DNA from: JANRIC01 sp033765345 | Lineage (GTDB): Bacteria > Bacteroidota > Bacteroidia > Cytophagales > Microscillaceae | Direction: 5' to 3' | Assembly (NCBI GenBank): GCA_033765345.1 | Contig: JANRIC010000136.1 | Location: forward strand, 4,576-68,575 | Length of the DNA: 64,000 bases | In this document: positions 44,176 through 53,447 of the stretch, piece after piece | Numbering within the stretch: position 1 is the stretch's first letter | How the letters are laid out: each line of letters begins with the position of its first letter | Notes under the pieces: model-generated | What the model was told of the DNA's origin: nothing | Databases searched by the model: none | What the model saw: only the letters and a program-made list of their open reading frames with translations | Position numbers and translations under genes: made by a program

Positions 44176-44955
44176 TTAAACCTTTTTAATAAAACGAATT
44201 ATTTCCACAAGATTATCAATAAACTTACCGTCTTCGCTCAATTGTGCTACTGCGTGGCGGGTTTCTTTCATAATTTTTTCGTGTTCTTTTTCATTTTCGG
44301 CTTTTAGTTCGGTCAAATTTTGCTCTAAATGGCTAATTTGATGCTTATGCTCTTTGGTTTTGGCTTCTTGCCTGGAGAGCCAGGATTCTTCTTCGTTGGG
44401 ATTCAGCATTTTTTCCAAATCTTCTACTTTCATCTGCAAGCCGTCCAATTGTATTCTAAGGGTATGCATGTCCTCTCTAGGAAATTTAATCTCCTGACGG
44501 ATATAATACAGACGGGTAGAGATGTATTCATAAGCTCTGATGGAAGGTCGTAAAAAAGTCAACAACAAAGCTGCCCCCGAACCATAATACCCTACCACGC
44601 TGATTTGTGCCCAAGAGAGCCAGTATAAACCCAGGGCAGAGATCAGATGTAAAAAAATGGCTGCAAAAAGGGCGTATCGGTGCAATTTACGGACATACGA
44701 CAATTGACTTTCATCAAATTCTATCTGTTTTTTGCGAGATATTTCGGCATCATTGAGTACTTCTCTTGCTTCAAAATGAATATTCCAGGGTACAGTGACT
44801 ACAGTCATGAGCCAGGCAAAAATGGCTATTCCGATGAGCCAATCCACAAAATTACCTACGGGCATCTGAAGCGAATTGAGTACAGCAAAGCTAATCAATG
44901 CCATAAAGATAGCCCCCACGGTAAAACTTAAAAATCCGTATGAATTTCTTCCCAT
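44176..44955 (-). CDS. Membrane protein with C-terminal coiled coil
   Basis: The 259-residue protein has four transmembrane helices (about 8-28, 36-56, 93-113, 119-140), followed by a long cytoplasmic coiled coil (about 155-235, with IQLDGLQMKVEDLEKMLN and HQISHLEQNLTELKAENEKEH). No family is recognised. It lies just downstream of the LRR gene on the same strand, 25 bp away, so the two may be co-transcribed. Confidence 0.7.
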   Translation of the reverse strand: MGRNSYGFLSFTVGAIFMALISFAVLNSLQMPVGNFVDWLIGIAIFAWLMTVVTVPWNIHFEAREVLNDAEISRKKQIEFDESQLSYVRKLHRYALFAAIFLHLISALGLYWLSWAQISVVGYYGSGAALLLTFLRPSIRAYEYISTRLYYIRQEIKFPREDMHTLRIQLDGLQMKVEDLEKMLNPNEEESWLSRQEAKTKEHKHQISHLEQNLTELKAENEKEHEKIMKETRHAVAQLSEDGKFIDNLVEIIRFIKKV

Positions 44956-44980
44956 ATCTCAAATAGTGTAAATTAGATGT

Positions 44981-46048
44981 TTAAAATGTAATATGTGTCT
45001 CAAAGCCCAGTGAATTTTTAAGCTGGTTGATTTCTTCGGGGCTTATTTTATTGCCATCTAGCCTAAGAGTTTTTAATTTTTTCAGTTGTGTCAGTCCGCT
45101 TGGAAGACTGGTAAATAAATTATTGCGAAGATCAAGTTCTTCTAGTTCAGTCATTGCCAGTATTTCATTGGGCAAGGTGCTAAATTTGTTTTCGGAGAGG
45201 TTGATTTTTTTCATACCGCGCAGGGTACTGATTTGTGGGGGCAGGCTATTTAACTGGTTTCTTTGTAGGTTTAGCTCTTCCATACTTGTCAGTGTTGCGA
45301 TTTTGGCATCCAGGGCGGTCAGTCCGTTTTGTTTGAGGTCTAGGACTTTGAGCTTTTTTAGCATAAAGATTGATTCAGGAATAATTTTCAGGCGATTTAC
45401 TTCCAGATATAATTCGCGAAGATTGGTCAATTGGGCTATCTCGACGGGCAATTTAGCGAGCATGTTCCCTCCTAGTTTGAGCACTTCAAGTTCGGTTAGT
45501 TTGCCGACTTCTGCCGGAATGGTTCCTTGTTTCATCAGTCCAATATTGAGACTTAAGTCCAGGTATTTAAGTCTGGGTATTTCACCGATGACCTTGGGAA
45601 GTGCTATAAATTTATTATTTTGCAAGTCTAAATATTCCAGATTCTGTAATAAATTTATTTCTTGGGGAAGGTTTTTTAAATTATTATTTTTGAGATCAAG
45701 AATCTGGAGATTTTTAAATTCACCGATACGGGCATCCAGTTCACTCAATTCAGACGAACCCATATAAAGTGCCTGTAGATGACGAAGCTTTTCCATATTT
45801 TTGGGCAATACTGCACAACAACTTTGCGGGAAATCAATCACATACACGCTATCTGCATTAACCAAGGCTTTATCCAGGTTATTATACACTGGTTGAGTTT
45901 CTAATTCTGTACGACTGAGCGGTTTTCTGAGTTTTTGTGTGGAATCTGTGGGGTTGAGGGTGCTTGTTTCGTTTACCTGAGCTAAAACTGGTAAAGAAAG
46001 TACTGCGAAGAAAGAAAAAATGATTCCTGAAATGATGCTTTTTTTCAT
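44981..46048 (-). CDS. Exported leucine-rich-repeat protein
   Basis: The 355-residue protein has a signal peptide (IISGIIFSFFAVLSLPVLAQ). About ten LRRs of 23 residues follow, of the bacterial type LxxLxLxxNxLxxLPxxIxxL (e.g. NLEYLDLQNNKFIALPKVIG, GMKKINLSENKFSTLPNEIL). LRRs give a curved binding surface. The start at 46048 places the signal peptide at the N-terminus; the longer frame to 46159 adds a nonspecific hydrophobic leader and is rejected. Confidence 0.88.
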   Translation of the reverse strand: MKKSIISGIIFSFFAVLSLPVLAQVNETSTLNPTDSTQKLRKPLSRTELETQPVYNNLDKALVNADSVYVIDFPQSCCAVLPKNMEKLRHLQALYMGSSELSELDARIGEFKNLQILDLKNNNLKNLPQEINLLQNLEYLDLQNNKFIALPKVIGEIPRLKYLDLSLNIGLMKQGTIPAEVGKLTELEVLKLGGNMLAKLPVEIAQLTNLRELYLEVNRLKIIPESIFMLKKLKVLDLKQNGLTALDAKIATLTSMEELNLQRNQLNSLPPQISTLRGMKKINLSENKFSTLPNEILAMTELEELDLRNNLFTSLPSGLTQLKKLKTLRLDGNKISPEEINQLKNSLGFETHITF

Positions 46049-46304
46049 AAGACAATAATGAATATAGTGGTAAATAATGTACTTAATCACTGTCAATGTA
46101 AACGATTGAGGTGGTTCAATGGTTAAAAAAAAAGAAATAATTTCAAAAGACAAGATCATTTGACTGTAAAATCAACTGTTTTTTCTAAAGTTTAATCCAT
46201 GTAAACCTTTTGTAAACCCCCATAATTCGCCTTTGTATCGCCAGAAACGTTGATTTGATAGTCTGTTATGATTCATTTATTTCATTATCAAAAACTTAAA
46301 AAAA

Positions 46305-46712
46305 ATGTTTAATCAAGATCCCTTACAATCACTGGAAAAAGCTAAAAAATACACCCAAGGCAAAGGCATCATGGGTTGGCTTACAAAATTATTTATAGGA
46401 AAAAGTAATTTGGCTCAGATGGATGCTTCCATCACTATGGCTGAACAACAACTCAAAAATATTCAGCACCAACAACAAATCAGACTTACTGGTACACAAG
46501 CCAAAGCTACCGTGCTCAAAATTGTAGATACAGGCTCTTTTATCAATCACAATCCTCTAGTAAACCTGACCGTAAAAGTAAAACCGACCTCCGGAAGAGA
46601 ATTCGAGAAAACATTTCAAACGGTGGTTTCATTGGTGGCTATTCCCAGAATAAACGATGAAATATCGATAAAATACAATCCTAACAATACCGACGAAATT
46701 GCACTGGATTAA
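46305..46712 (+). CDS. Small protein of unknown function, DUF3592-like C-terminus
   Basis: The 135-residue protein has a helical N-terminus with a possible membrane-binding stretch (GIMGWLTKLFIG). The C-terminal half has the pattern AKATVLKIVDTGSFINHNPLVNLTVKV ... FQTVVSLVAIPRINDEISIKYNPNN (in parts), typical of small beta-domains where the phrases DTGxxxNxNP and VxYxPxxP recur in DUF3592-type proteins. Function is unknown. A perfect hairpin follows the stop. Confidence 0.65.
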   Translation: MFNQDPLQSLEKAKKYTQGKGIMGWLTKLFIGKSNLAQMDASITMAEQQLKNIQHQQQIRLTGTQAKATVLKIVDTGSFINHNPLVNLTVKVKPTSGREFEKTFQTVVSLVAIPRINDEISIKYNPNNTDEIALD

Positions 46713-46727
46713 AAACAATCCGTTAAG

Positions 46728-46762
46728 CCATGAAATAGTTCAGACTATTTCATGGTGTTTTA
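46728..46762 (+). terminator. Intrinsic terminator
   Basis: A perfect 11-bp stem (CCATGAAATAG and CTATTTCATGG) with a 6-nt loop is followed by TGTTTTATC. It falls between two same-strand genes and argues against the longer reading frame that would start the next gene at 46699. Confidence 0.8.
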
Positions 46763-46794
46763 TCTCTCAATGGTCACATATTCAAAATCCCTAT

Positions 46795-47235
46795 ATGATG
46801 AATCATTATCAAACCGAAACAGAAATCACCGCCCTGGTAAATCAATTTCGCAGCCAAACACTGCCTTCTACAGCCTGGACACATCAGGCGCATTTAACCG
46901 TCGGGTTGTGGTTCGTCAAGAATTATTCTTTTGAAGAAGCTGTGTGTTACCTGAGAGGTGGAATTATCACCTATAATTATTCCGTAGGTGGTCAGAACAC
47001 ACCTCAAAAAGGCTATCATGAAACACTTACCCTTTTTTGGGCAAAAATAATCGCCCAATTTATCCACGATCATATCAAATTAAACCTGCTGGACTTGTGC
47101 AATGCCTTCTTAGAAAGTGAAATGGCTTCCAAAGAATTGCCCTTAAAATTTTATACCCCAAATCGGGTATTTTCTACCAGCGCAAGAGCTTTTTGGATAG
47201 AACCCGATTTGCAAACCCTGGATATTTCATCTTAA
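46795..47235 (+). CDS. Conserved protein of unknown function
   Basis: The protein has 146 or 145 residues depending on which of two adjacent ATGs (46795, 46798) is used. The segment STAWTHQAHLTVGLWFVKNYSFEEAV (in parts), with an invariant-looking WxHxAHL, and IITYNYSVGGQNTPQKGYHETLT (in parts) suggest a small helical fold with a histidine-lined pocket. It has no signal peptide. I do not recognise a named family. A terminator separates it from the preceding gene. Confidence 0.65.
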   Translation: MMNHYQTETEITALVNQFRSQTLPSTAWTHQAHLTVGLWFVKNYSFEEAVCYLRGGIITYNYSVGGQNTPQKGYHETLTLFWAKIIAQFIHDHIKLNLLDLCNAFLESEMASKELPLKFYTPNRVFSTSARAFWIEPDLQTLDISS

Positions 47236-47269
47236 AATCAAAACCAAAAGCCTAAACCGACCTCATCAA

Positions 47270-47440
47270 ATTCAAGATAAACTTAATCAACTCATCGACA
47301 CAGATCAGAAAATGAGAACCTTGGATGTCCATGAATCCTGGGGAAGCGTTTGACGAGCAGGATATACGATTAGGCATGGACACCTATCACATAGAGCGTG
47401 ATAGTCAAGGCTATGGCAATTATGGCGGTTACGAAAGTTA
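47270..47440 (+). pseudogene. Possible frameshifted gene remnant
   Basis: Two short frames abut: one reads QDKLNQLIDTDQKMRTLDV and HESWG before a stop at about 47350, and the next frame continues GEAFDEQDIRLGMDTYHIER. Shifting by one base near 47342 would join them into a continuous protein-like sequence of about 60 residues. No complete start or end is seen. This may be a decayed gene or chance coding. Confidence 0.35.
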
Positions 47441-47452
47441 CCAATTTTTTAT

Positions 47453-47959
47453 TTATTTGATAAATACTTTAGGGCGAGTGGCTTTGAGATATACGCCCTT
47501 CCAGTAGTCCGAATTCAGGTCTGACTCCATGACTCCCTTGCTGGAAGCGTGTACAAAAAGAATTTCACCTGCCAGACGGTTTACTTTACTGACCATCCCT
47601 ACGTGTGTAACTGCCAAATTACCGGGTTTATCTGTAAAAAATACCAAATCACCTTTTTCTAAGGCTTCTTTATTCACGGGGATTCCGATGGAGGCCTGGT
47701 CACCCGCAATTCTAGGGATTTCTACACCGATGCTTTTAAAAGAAGTACACATCAGCCCAGAACAGTCCATCCCTTGATCAGTAGTGCCTCCCCATTGATA
47801 AGGAGTTCCTTTGTAAGAAAGGGCTGTACGAAGCACTTTATCGATGCGGGTATAATCGAGTGAAGCTGTTTCGGTAGTTTTGGGTTTGGTCAGGTTTAGG
47901 AGCTTGGCACAAGAAGTAAATCCTAACAACAAGATGATCCATACAAGAGATTTCTGCAT
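47453..47959 (-). CDS. NlpC/P60 family peptidase lipoprotein
   Basis: The 168-residue protein has a lipoprotein signal (LVWIILLLGFTSC). The NlpC/P60 papain-like domain has the catalytic cysteine in GMDCSGLM, WGGTTDQG before it, and the histidine in VTHVGMVS. It cleaves D-gamma-glutamyl-meso-diaminopimelate bonds in peptidoglycan stems. A paralogue without a signal peptide follows upstream in the same orientation (48101-48511). Confidence 0.93.
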   Translation of the reverse strand: MQKSLVWIILLLGFTSCAKLLNLTKPKTTETASLDYTRIDKVLRTALSYKGTPYQWGGTTDQGMDCSGLMCTSFKSIGVEIPRIAGDQASIGIPVNKEALEKGDLVFFTDKPGNLAVTHVGMVSKVNRLAGEILFVHASSKGVMESDLNSDYWKGVYLKATRPKVFIK

Positions 47960-48100
47960 AAATTATAAATGCTTATTTTTTCTTTATGAAACTTAATTTT
48001 TACCAAATTATTGCTTTTATACCAAAATTTAAAGCAATTAGCCCTAAAAGACCTCTATGGGGAAGTTTTTCAAGATTTAGTAGCTAAAATTTTCTTAGAC

Positions 48101-48511
48101 TCAGTTATTCAAAAAAGCGGATGGCCTGATTGCCAACAAGAATACACTTTGCCAATAATCGGAATTAAGGTCGGACTCCATAACCCCTTTGCTTGAACTT
48201 GCATGAATAAAAGTGACGGTTTTACTTTCGGCACTAAGGCTACTTACTAGACCAACGTGTGTGATTTTTTTATTACCGGGTACATCCGTAAAAAAAACCA
48301 TATCTCCTAAGTTAAGTTCCTCCGGGTCAATCTGAGGACCGATCTTCGCCTGATCTTCGGATACTCTGGGAATACTGATGCCTCCTCCTTTAAAAGCAAT
48401 CAGCATTAAACCGGAGCAATCCAAACCCTGGCGGTCTGTTCCGCCCCATTTGTAAGGTGTGCCCAAATAAGACAGCGCAGAATCAATAATCTTTATTACA
48501 ATTGCTTTCAT
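48101..48511 (-). CDS. NlpC/P60 family peptidase without signal peptide
   Basis: The 136-residue NlpC/P60 domain has its active site intact (WGGTDRQGLDCSGLM, ITHVGLVS, FIHASSSKGVMESDLNSDYW). The sequence is close to that of the gene at 47453-47959, but it begins directly at the domain (KAIVIKIIDSALSYLGTPYK) and has no lipobox or signal. It would therefore stay in the cytoplasm unless exported otherwise. The two genes look like a tandem duplication. Confidence 0.88.
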   Translation of the reverse strand: MKAIVIKIIDSALSYLGTPYKWGGTDRQGLDCSGLMLIAFKGGGISIPRVSEDQAKIGPQIDPEELNLGDMVFFTDVPGNKKITHVGLVSSLSAESKTVTFIHASSSKGVMESDLNSDYWQSVFLLAIRPSAFLNN

Positions 48512-48553
48512 AAATCTTGGATGAGTTTCGAGTAGGCAAGTAAACTTGCGGAA

Positions 48554-49015
48554 TTATAATTTCATTCGCTCAAGTTCACGCTTGGTGTCTTTTTCTTTGA
48601 TATCTTCGCGTTTGTCGTACAGCTTTTTACCGCGAGCTAGGGCAATTTCAAGCTTGGCAAAACCTTTGTCATTGATAAAAAGACGTATAGGAATGATGGT
48701 AATACCATTAACTTCGGATTCTTTTTCAAGTTTGCGGAGTTCTCTTTTCTCGAGGAGAAGTTTTCTTTCGCGGTCGGCCTGGTGGTTGTAATGAGTTCCC
48801 TTAGAATAGGGTGAGATTTGTAATTGTTTTACCCATAGTTCTCCATTGTTGAAATAGCAAAAAGCATCCTGCATATTCACCTTTCCCTGACGAATAGACT
48901 TGATTTCTGTTCCCCGAAGCACCATTCCTGCAATGAATTTATCCAAGAATTGGAACTCGAAAGAAGCTTTACGATTTTTTATATCTATTTTCTTTGCAAA
49001 CGTCTCTTTTGCCAT
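48554..49015 (-). CDS. smpB: SsrA-binding protein SmpB
   Basis: The 153-residue protein binds tmRNA and delivers it to stalled ribosomes for trans-translation. Characteristic segments are NRKASFEFQFLDKFIAGMVLRGTEIKSIR (in parts), DAFCYFNNGELWVKQLQISPY, and the basic C-terminal tail ARGKKLYDKREDIKEKDTKR. The tmRNA gene itself is not seen in the window. Confidence 0.97.
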   Translation of the reverse strand: MAKETFAKKIDIKNRKASFEFQFLDKFIAGMVLRGTEIKSIRQGKVNMQDAFCYFNNGELWVKQLQISPYSKGTHYNHQADRERKLLLEKRELRKLEKESEVNGITIIPIRLFINDKGFAKLEIALARGKKLYDKREDIKEKDTKRELERMKL

Positions 49016-49107
49016 GACAAATTCTTATCAAAAATTAAAGGAACAAACAAAAAAGCGGATTTAAAAACATAAACGTTCTTTTTTCTAAAATACTCAAAAA
49101 TAATCCT

Positions 49108-52100
49108 CTATTTTTCAACAATTAACTTACGGGATATGAAATTTCCATCAATATAAGTTCTCACAAAATAAATTCCTGGGCTTAGATTTCCGACCCTAAT
49201 CTCTGCAAAACCTGATATACTATTTGCACTAGGTATGTCGGTTTCACTTAGAATTTTTTGCCCCAGGTTGTTATAAATTGAAATTTGAACGTCATTTTCG
49301 CCTACAATCACAATTTTAAATGTGCCTGAATTGGGGTTGGGTGAAATCCAAACGGGCTCTGTGCTATCCAGAAATGTACCCGGATGCGAAAGTGATTCCG
49401 ATGTACCCTCACAACCCAATGTATTACGAACAGTAATCGAGTAATCACCAGGGTCTAAGGGCAAATGGCTAGTTTCTGTGGCTTCCAGAATAGGAATTCC
49501 ATTGACATTCCATTGAAAATTGCTATAATTTTCTGCCTCCAATACTCGAAGCACTCTTCCTTCCAATACGATTTCGGGTTCGGGAGTTGGTAGCGTAATT
49601 ACTTCCAAAGATTGTGTTTTTAGGTATTCACAAGGAAATTCGGCAGCATTTTCGTCATACAATGCCTCTACCCGATAGATTCCACTTTCAGAAGCAAATA
49701 GAGAATCTTGTGTACTAATCAATTGATTATCTTTAAACCATTGATATTGAATAGGCTGGCTGGTAGCACTTGCTTTCAGCAATACACTATCCCCTGCACA
49801 GATAGACAAACTTCCTCTAAAGGTAAGTAATAAAGTAGGTTCAGGGCGCACAAAAACCTCATAAGGCAGTGAAATGGCAGAACAAGTAAAGTCAAGCAAG
49901 GAAAATATTTCAACTCGATATACCCCTGAAGTATTTACTTCAATGCTATTCCCGACAGCTCCCAAAATGACTTGATTTCCTTTGAACCAACGATAAGCAA
50001 GGTCGAGTATCCCGTCTTCTACTTCGGCTTTTAGTGTGAGGCTGGTTCCGGGACACAGGGTATTGACTTGATTGGTGGGCAAAGAAACAATTTGAGGGAT
50101 AGACAAAGACCTTCCAACCTCTACATTCACTTCTCTGGAGAATACGCCGACTGGTTCGCAGGCATTGCTTACATTGACTCGGTATTGTCCGTTGGTGTTT
50201 ACCTCTAGCAAGGGTGTACTAGTGCTTGCAAAGGCTGAATTATTGCGATACCAGGTAAAAGTTGGGTTGGAGGCCGAAGTTTGTACAGATAATTTGACCA
50301 CATTCGGGTCACTACAGGCATCTACCAATAAATTAATTTCATTTTCTTTGGGAGGAGCTACAAAGCTAATTTCCAAAGTATCCGAAAAGACCGTACCGCA
50401 TACATTATCAGCTATAAAAGAGTATTTGCCGGAAAGATCCGACTGGCTGGCTGCACTGAGCGTCAATGTAGGATTAGAGCTATAAGGTTGGCCGTCTTTA
50501 AACCATTGATAATTCAGATTTGTGCCTTCTACTTGTGCAGAAAGGATTCTTTGCTCATTTCCATTTTCTACACAGACCAGGGCTGTTCCATTAATCAGTA
50601 ATTCAGGATTGGCAGGACTTAATTCAACCTGAAGTAAAATGGGGTCAGAAGGCAAAGTAGCCCCGCAGGCGTTAAAACCCTGAACCGTATACGTGCCCGT
50701 TTCACTGATTGTAAGTCGGTTGATTACGGTAGTTCTTTGAAGATTATCTTCTTGCCTTTTCCAAAGATAACTTACCCCTTCTCCTAAGTTATCGGTCTGC
50801 AACTCGACAGAACCCGTACAGGAAACCGTACCGTCCTGTGCGGTAATCGCAATCGCCTGAGCATCAATATCACCTGCTTCTATGATTTTGAGTACTGCCG
50901 AATCGGTAGAATCACACTTATTAATTGCCCTGACAAAATAAAAACCTATTTCTTTGACAACAAGAGAAGCCTCTGTGTTATTTTCAATCTGCACAAAATC
51001 GACGCTTGAGCTATCTGGGCTAAAAAACCACTTGTGTACAAGCCCTGTTCCATCAGAAACCGCTTTCAGGGTGATGCTATCTGTAGGAGGGCTACATGTG
51101 GGCGATAATGAGGGCGAAGCTGTACCCTCCAACTCGATATCTACAAAAGTAGGTGCATTGATTCTGCTAATTTGTACTGTATTGGATGCTCTAAATCCAC
51201 ATTTATTATACGCAAATATTTGGTAAGCTCCGACCTGCGAAGTACTAAAATTGGGAGTAACATTGGTTTCAAAAAGAACATTATCTTTATATAACTCAAA
51301 ATAATCGGCAAAACTTACTATACTTACCCCAAAATCGGCTGAAATCTGTGTATCACAGAGTACTCCGTCCGCAGGAGAGCTAATCACACTAAAGCTTGAG
51401 GGAATATTCAACAAAAATATCTGTCGGCTTACTTTTTTACTTCCACAACCGTTGGAGGCTTCTAATTCATATATCCCAGGGCTGTTGATCGTGAGTGTGG
51501 TGCCGGTGCCAATAGGAATTGTACTGCCGCTTTTAAACCACCTGTACGCATCTGCATTATCGGCTGCAGCACGAAGTTGAAGGGTCTTTCCCTGACATAT
51601 CGTATTAGTACCGTCATCCGTGGTGATAGCTACATGATTGGGCTGAACATCAATGGTGTTTATAACAATAGAAACAGGCAAAGAACTTCCACAGGCATTG
51701 GATACTTCAACAGAGTAAGTTCCTGCACTTTCGGGTACATTATTAATTTGAAGTGTTCTATCGGTCTGGCCGACCAGAAGCACTGAGTTTTTATACCATT
51801 GATAGGTAAAATCTGGGGTAAAGCAGATGAAATCTTCACCAGGGTTATCAGCGGATGCTTCAAGCGTTAAAGTTTGCGTTCCTCCAAGTGTACAAAGAGA
51901 AGTGGTTCCGTTGGCTTTGATACTGACATCAATGGGTGGGGCAGAGACAGAGCAAATCTCAAGAATAAATTTAAATGGGGGTATAAATATGCTTGATTCA
52001 TTCCTTACTTCTACTGTATAAAGGTTCTCAGGCAATGACCCAATAAAAATACTATCTGTTGAAAATACATTATTATTAAAATCAAACCATTTGTATTTGA

Positions 52101-52419
52101 TATTCCCTGAACCCTCTACCAAAGCCCTCAACTGAATGATCTGATTGGCACAAACTTTAAATGAGGTTTGTGAGGCATTACTGATCAAGGTACTGTCAGC
52201 GTTGGAAGTCCCGTGATTTATCACCACAAGTATTTGAGATGCCATTGTTTTGAATGAATGGTCATCACGCAAATAGATCGAGTCAGTGGGCGTTGCTCTT
52301 CCATAAATTGTTGATATATGGATAAAAATAAACACAAGCACTACCAAGAAGCAAAAAAACGGCTTATATTTTATTGGTTTTAGTGCGAAACCAAACGCAT
52401 CTGGGCAAAATTGTTTCAT
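49108..52419 (-). CDS. Large T9SS-sorted protein with about ten Ig-like domains
   Basis: The 1103-residue exported protein has an extended N-terminal signal (FFCFLVVLVFIFIHIS). The body is a chain of about 90-residue Ig/PKD-like beta domains, each with a conserved cysteine pair, the phrase YxWFKDGxxL (YQWYKNSVLLVGQ, YQWFKDGQPYSS, YRWFKGNQVILG, YQWFKDNQLIST) and a closing GxYxVxVxNxCG (GTYSVEVSNACGS, GTYTVQGFNACGA). The last about 85 residues are a type A T9SS sorting domain (WISPNPNSGTFKIVI, LGQKILSETD, GIYFVRTYIDGNFISRKLIV). The inferred role is a cell-surface or secreted adhesin. Confidence 0.9.
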   Translation of the reverse strand: MKQFCPDAFGFALKPIKYKPFFCFLVVLVFIFIHISTIYGRATPTDSIYLRDDHSFKTMASQILVVINHGTSNADSTLISNASQTSFKVCANQIIQLRALVEGSGNIKYKWFDFNNNVFSTDSIFIGSLPENLYTVEVRNESSIFIPPFKFILEICSVSAPPIDVSIKANGTTSLCTLGGTQTLTLEASADNPGEDFICFTPDFTYQWYKNSVLLVGQTDRTLQINNVPESAGTYSVEVSNACGSSLPVSIVINTIDVQPNHVAITTDDGTNTICQGKTLQLRAAADNADAYRWFKSGSTIPIGTGTTLTINSPGIYELEASNGCGSKKVSRQIFLLNIPSSFSVISSPADGVLCDTQISADFGVSIVSFADYFELYKDNVLFETNVTPNFSTSQVGAYQIFAYNKCGFRASNTVQISRINAPTFVDIELEGTASPSLSPTCSPPTDSITLKAVSDGTGLVHKWFFSPDSSSVDFVQIENNTEASLVVKEIGFYFVRAINKCDSTDSAVLKIIEAGDIDAQAIAITAQDGTVSCTGSVELQTDNLGEGVSYLWKRQEDNLQRTTVINRLTISETGTYTVQGFNACGATLPSDPILLQVELSPANPELLINGTALVCVENGNEQRILSAQVEGTNLNYQWFKDGQPYSSNPTLTLSAASQSDLSGKYSFIADNVCGTVFSDTLEISFVAPPKENEINLLVDACSDPNVVKLSVQTSASNPTFTWYRNNSAFASTSTPLLEVNTNGQYRVNVSNACEPVGVFSREVNVEVGRSLSIPQIVSLPTNQVNTLCPGTSLTLKAEVEDGILDLAYRWFKGNQVILGAVGNSIEVNTSGVYRVEIFSLLDFTCSAISLPYEVFVRPEPTLLLTFRGSLSICAGDSVLLKASATSQPIQYQWFKDNQLISTQDSLFASESGIYRVEALYDENAAEFPCEYLKTQSLEVITLPTPEPEIVLEGRVLRVLEAENYSNFQWNVNGIPILEATETSHLPLDPGDYSITVRNTLGCEGTSESLSHPGTFLDSTEPVWISPNPNSGTFKIVIVGENDVQISIYNNLGQKILSETDIPSANSISGFAEIRVGNLSPGIYFVRTYIDGNFISRKLIVEK

Positions 52420-52605
52420 CTATTGAATTTACTTTAATTGCCGAAGAATGTTAAGAATTATTGTAGGAATGAAATAATATTCCTTTAGTTAACGATGTTC
52501 TGCGATAAAAAAGCACTTAAAATCCATTAAATTTTAAGTTTTTTTTCTTGAAACCAAACCTAATACCCTTCTACAATTGTTTATCAATTAATAAAACTCA
52601 AAATT

Positions 52606-53199
52606 ATGTCATTTTTTGATCAAATTATTGGCAAGATTTTCCCCCGCCAGGAAAACCCCTCCCCTACCTCTATCAAAGAAATATTAAAAAGAACAGACAA
52701 GGAGCAAAAAAAATACCTGGATTGGCTGTCAGAACGACACCACGAGCCATTGGTCAAGGCCATTTCGCAGGCTTATTTTTATAAAAAAACTCAGATTAGC
52801 TCTTCTATTAAAATTCATTTATTCAACTCTCAGGGGGCAGAAGGGTTTGCCATCGATTATATGCCTGCTATTGGGCAGGAAAATTTTCAACATTTATTTG
52901 ATTATCTCAAAAACAGAATCCTGGAGATTAATTATTTTCTGCAAGCATCTGAGCGCAGAATACTCGATAAAGGCAGTTATGTTGAGACTACCCAGAAATA
53001 TTACCTCAAACCCAAATGGAAACATGCTTTAAAAGATCAAAATATTTTAAATCAATTGTATGGTAATATTCTTATCGAACTTATACATATTGATAGACAA
53101 CCAGGCTATATCAAATTCTTAGTGACCCATTATCAGGATCGTCTCTTTACGCCTGCCCTAGACTATGACGAACTGATAAATTGTCTCTTTATTACGTAA
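52606..53199 (+). CDS. Cytoplasmic protein of unknown function
   Basis: The 197-residue protein has no signal peptide or membrane helix. It opens SFFDQIIGKIFPRQENPSP, followed by a helical region and an alternating alpha/beta body (SSIKIHLFNSQGAEGFAIDY, DYLKNRILEINYFLQASERR). It lies between two large T9SS cargo genes of opposite orientation with clear spacers on both sides. No family was recognised. Confidence 0.6.
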   Translation: MSFFDQIIGKIFPRQENPSPTSIKEILKRTDKEQKKYLDWLSERHHEPLVKAISQAYFYKKTQISSSIKIHLFNSQGAEGFAIDYMPAIGQENFQHLFDYLKNRILEINYFLQASERRILDKGSYVETTQKYYLKPKWKHALKDQNILNQLYGNILIELIHIDRQPGYIKFLVTHYQDRLFTPALDYDELINCLFIT

Positions 53200-53447
53200 A
53201 ATTGAATTATTTGCTGATTCAATAAAAATGTTCTTTTTTTTAAAAAAAAATCTGCACGCGTTTTTGCAGAAATTACATGAAGATTTTAGTTTTGAATAAG
53301 GTAAAAATAAATTTTCAGAAGATGTATTATTTACGGGCATTTTTGAAAATATTTTGCTTTTTTCACGTTTTACTCATGATTCTAACATCTTCATTCTTCA
53401 GCATATATAATCTTTAATAATTTTTATCAAGCTAATTTCTTACAGAC

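Noticed and set aside
46699..46794. Longer start for the gene ending at 47235
   Set aside because: The extra N-terminal region overlaps the previous gene's stop and a perfect terminator hairpin; ATG at 46795/46798 is preferred.
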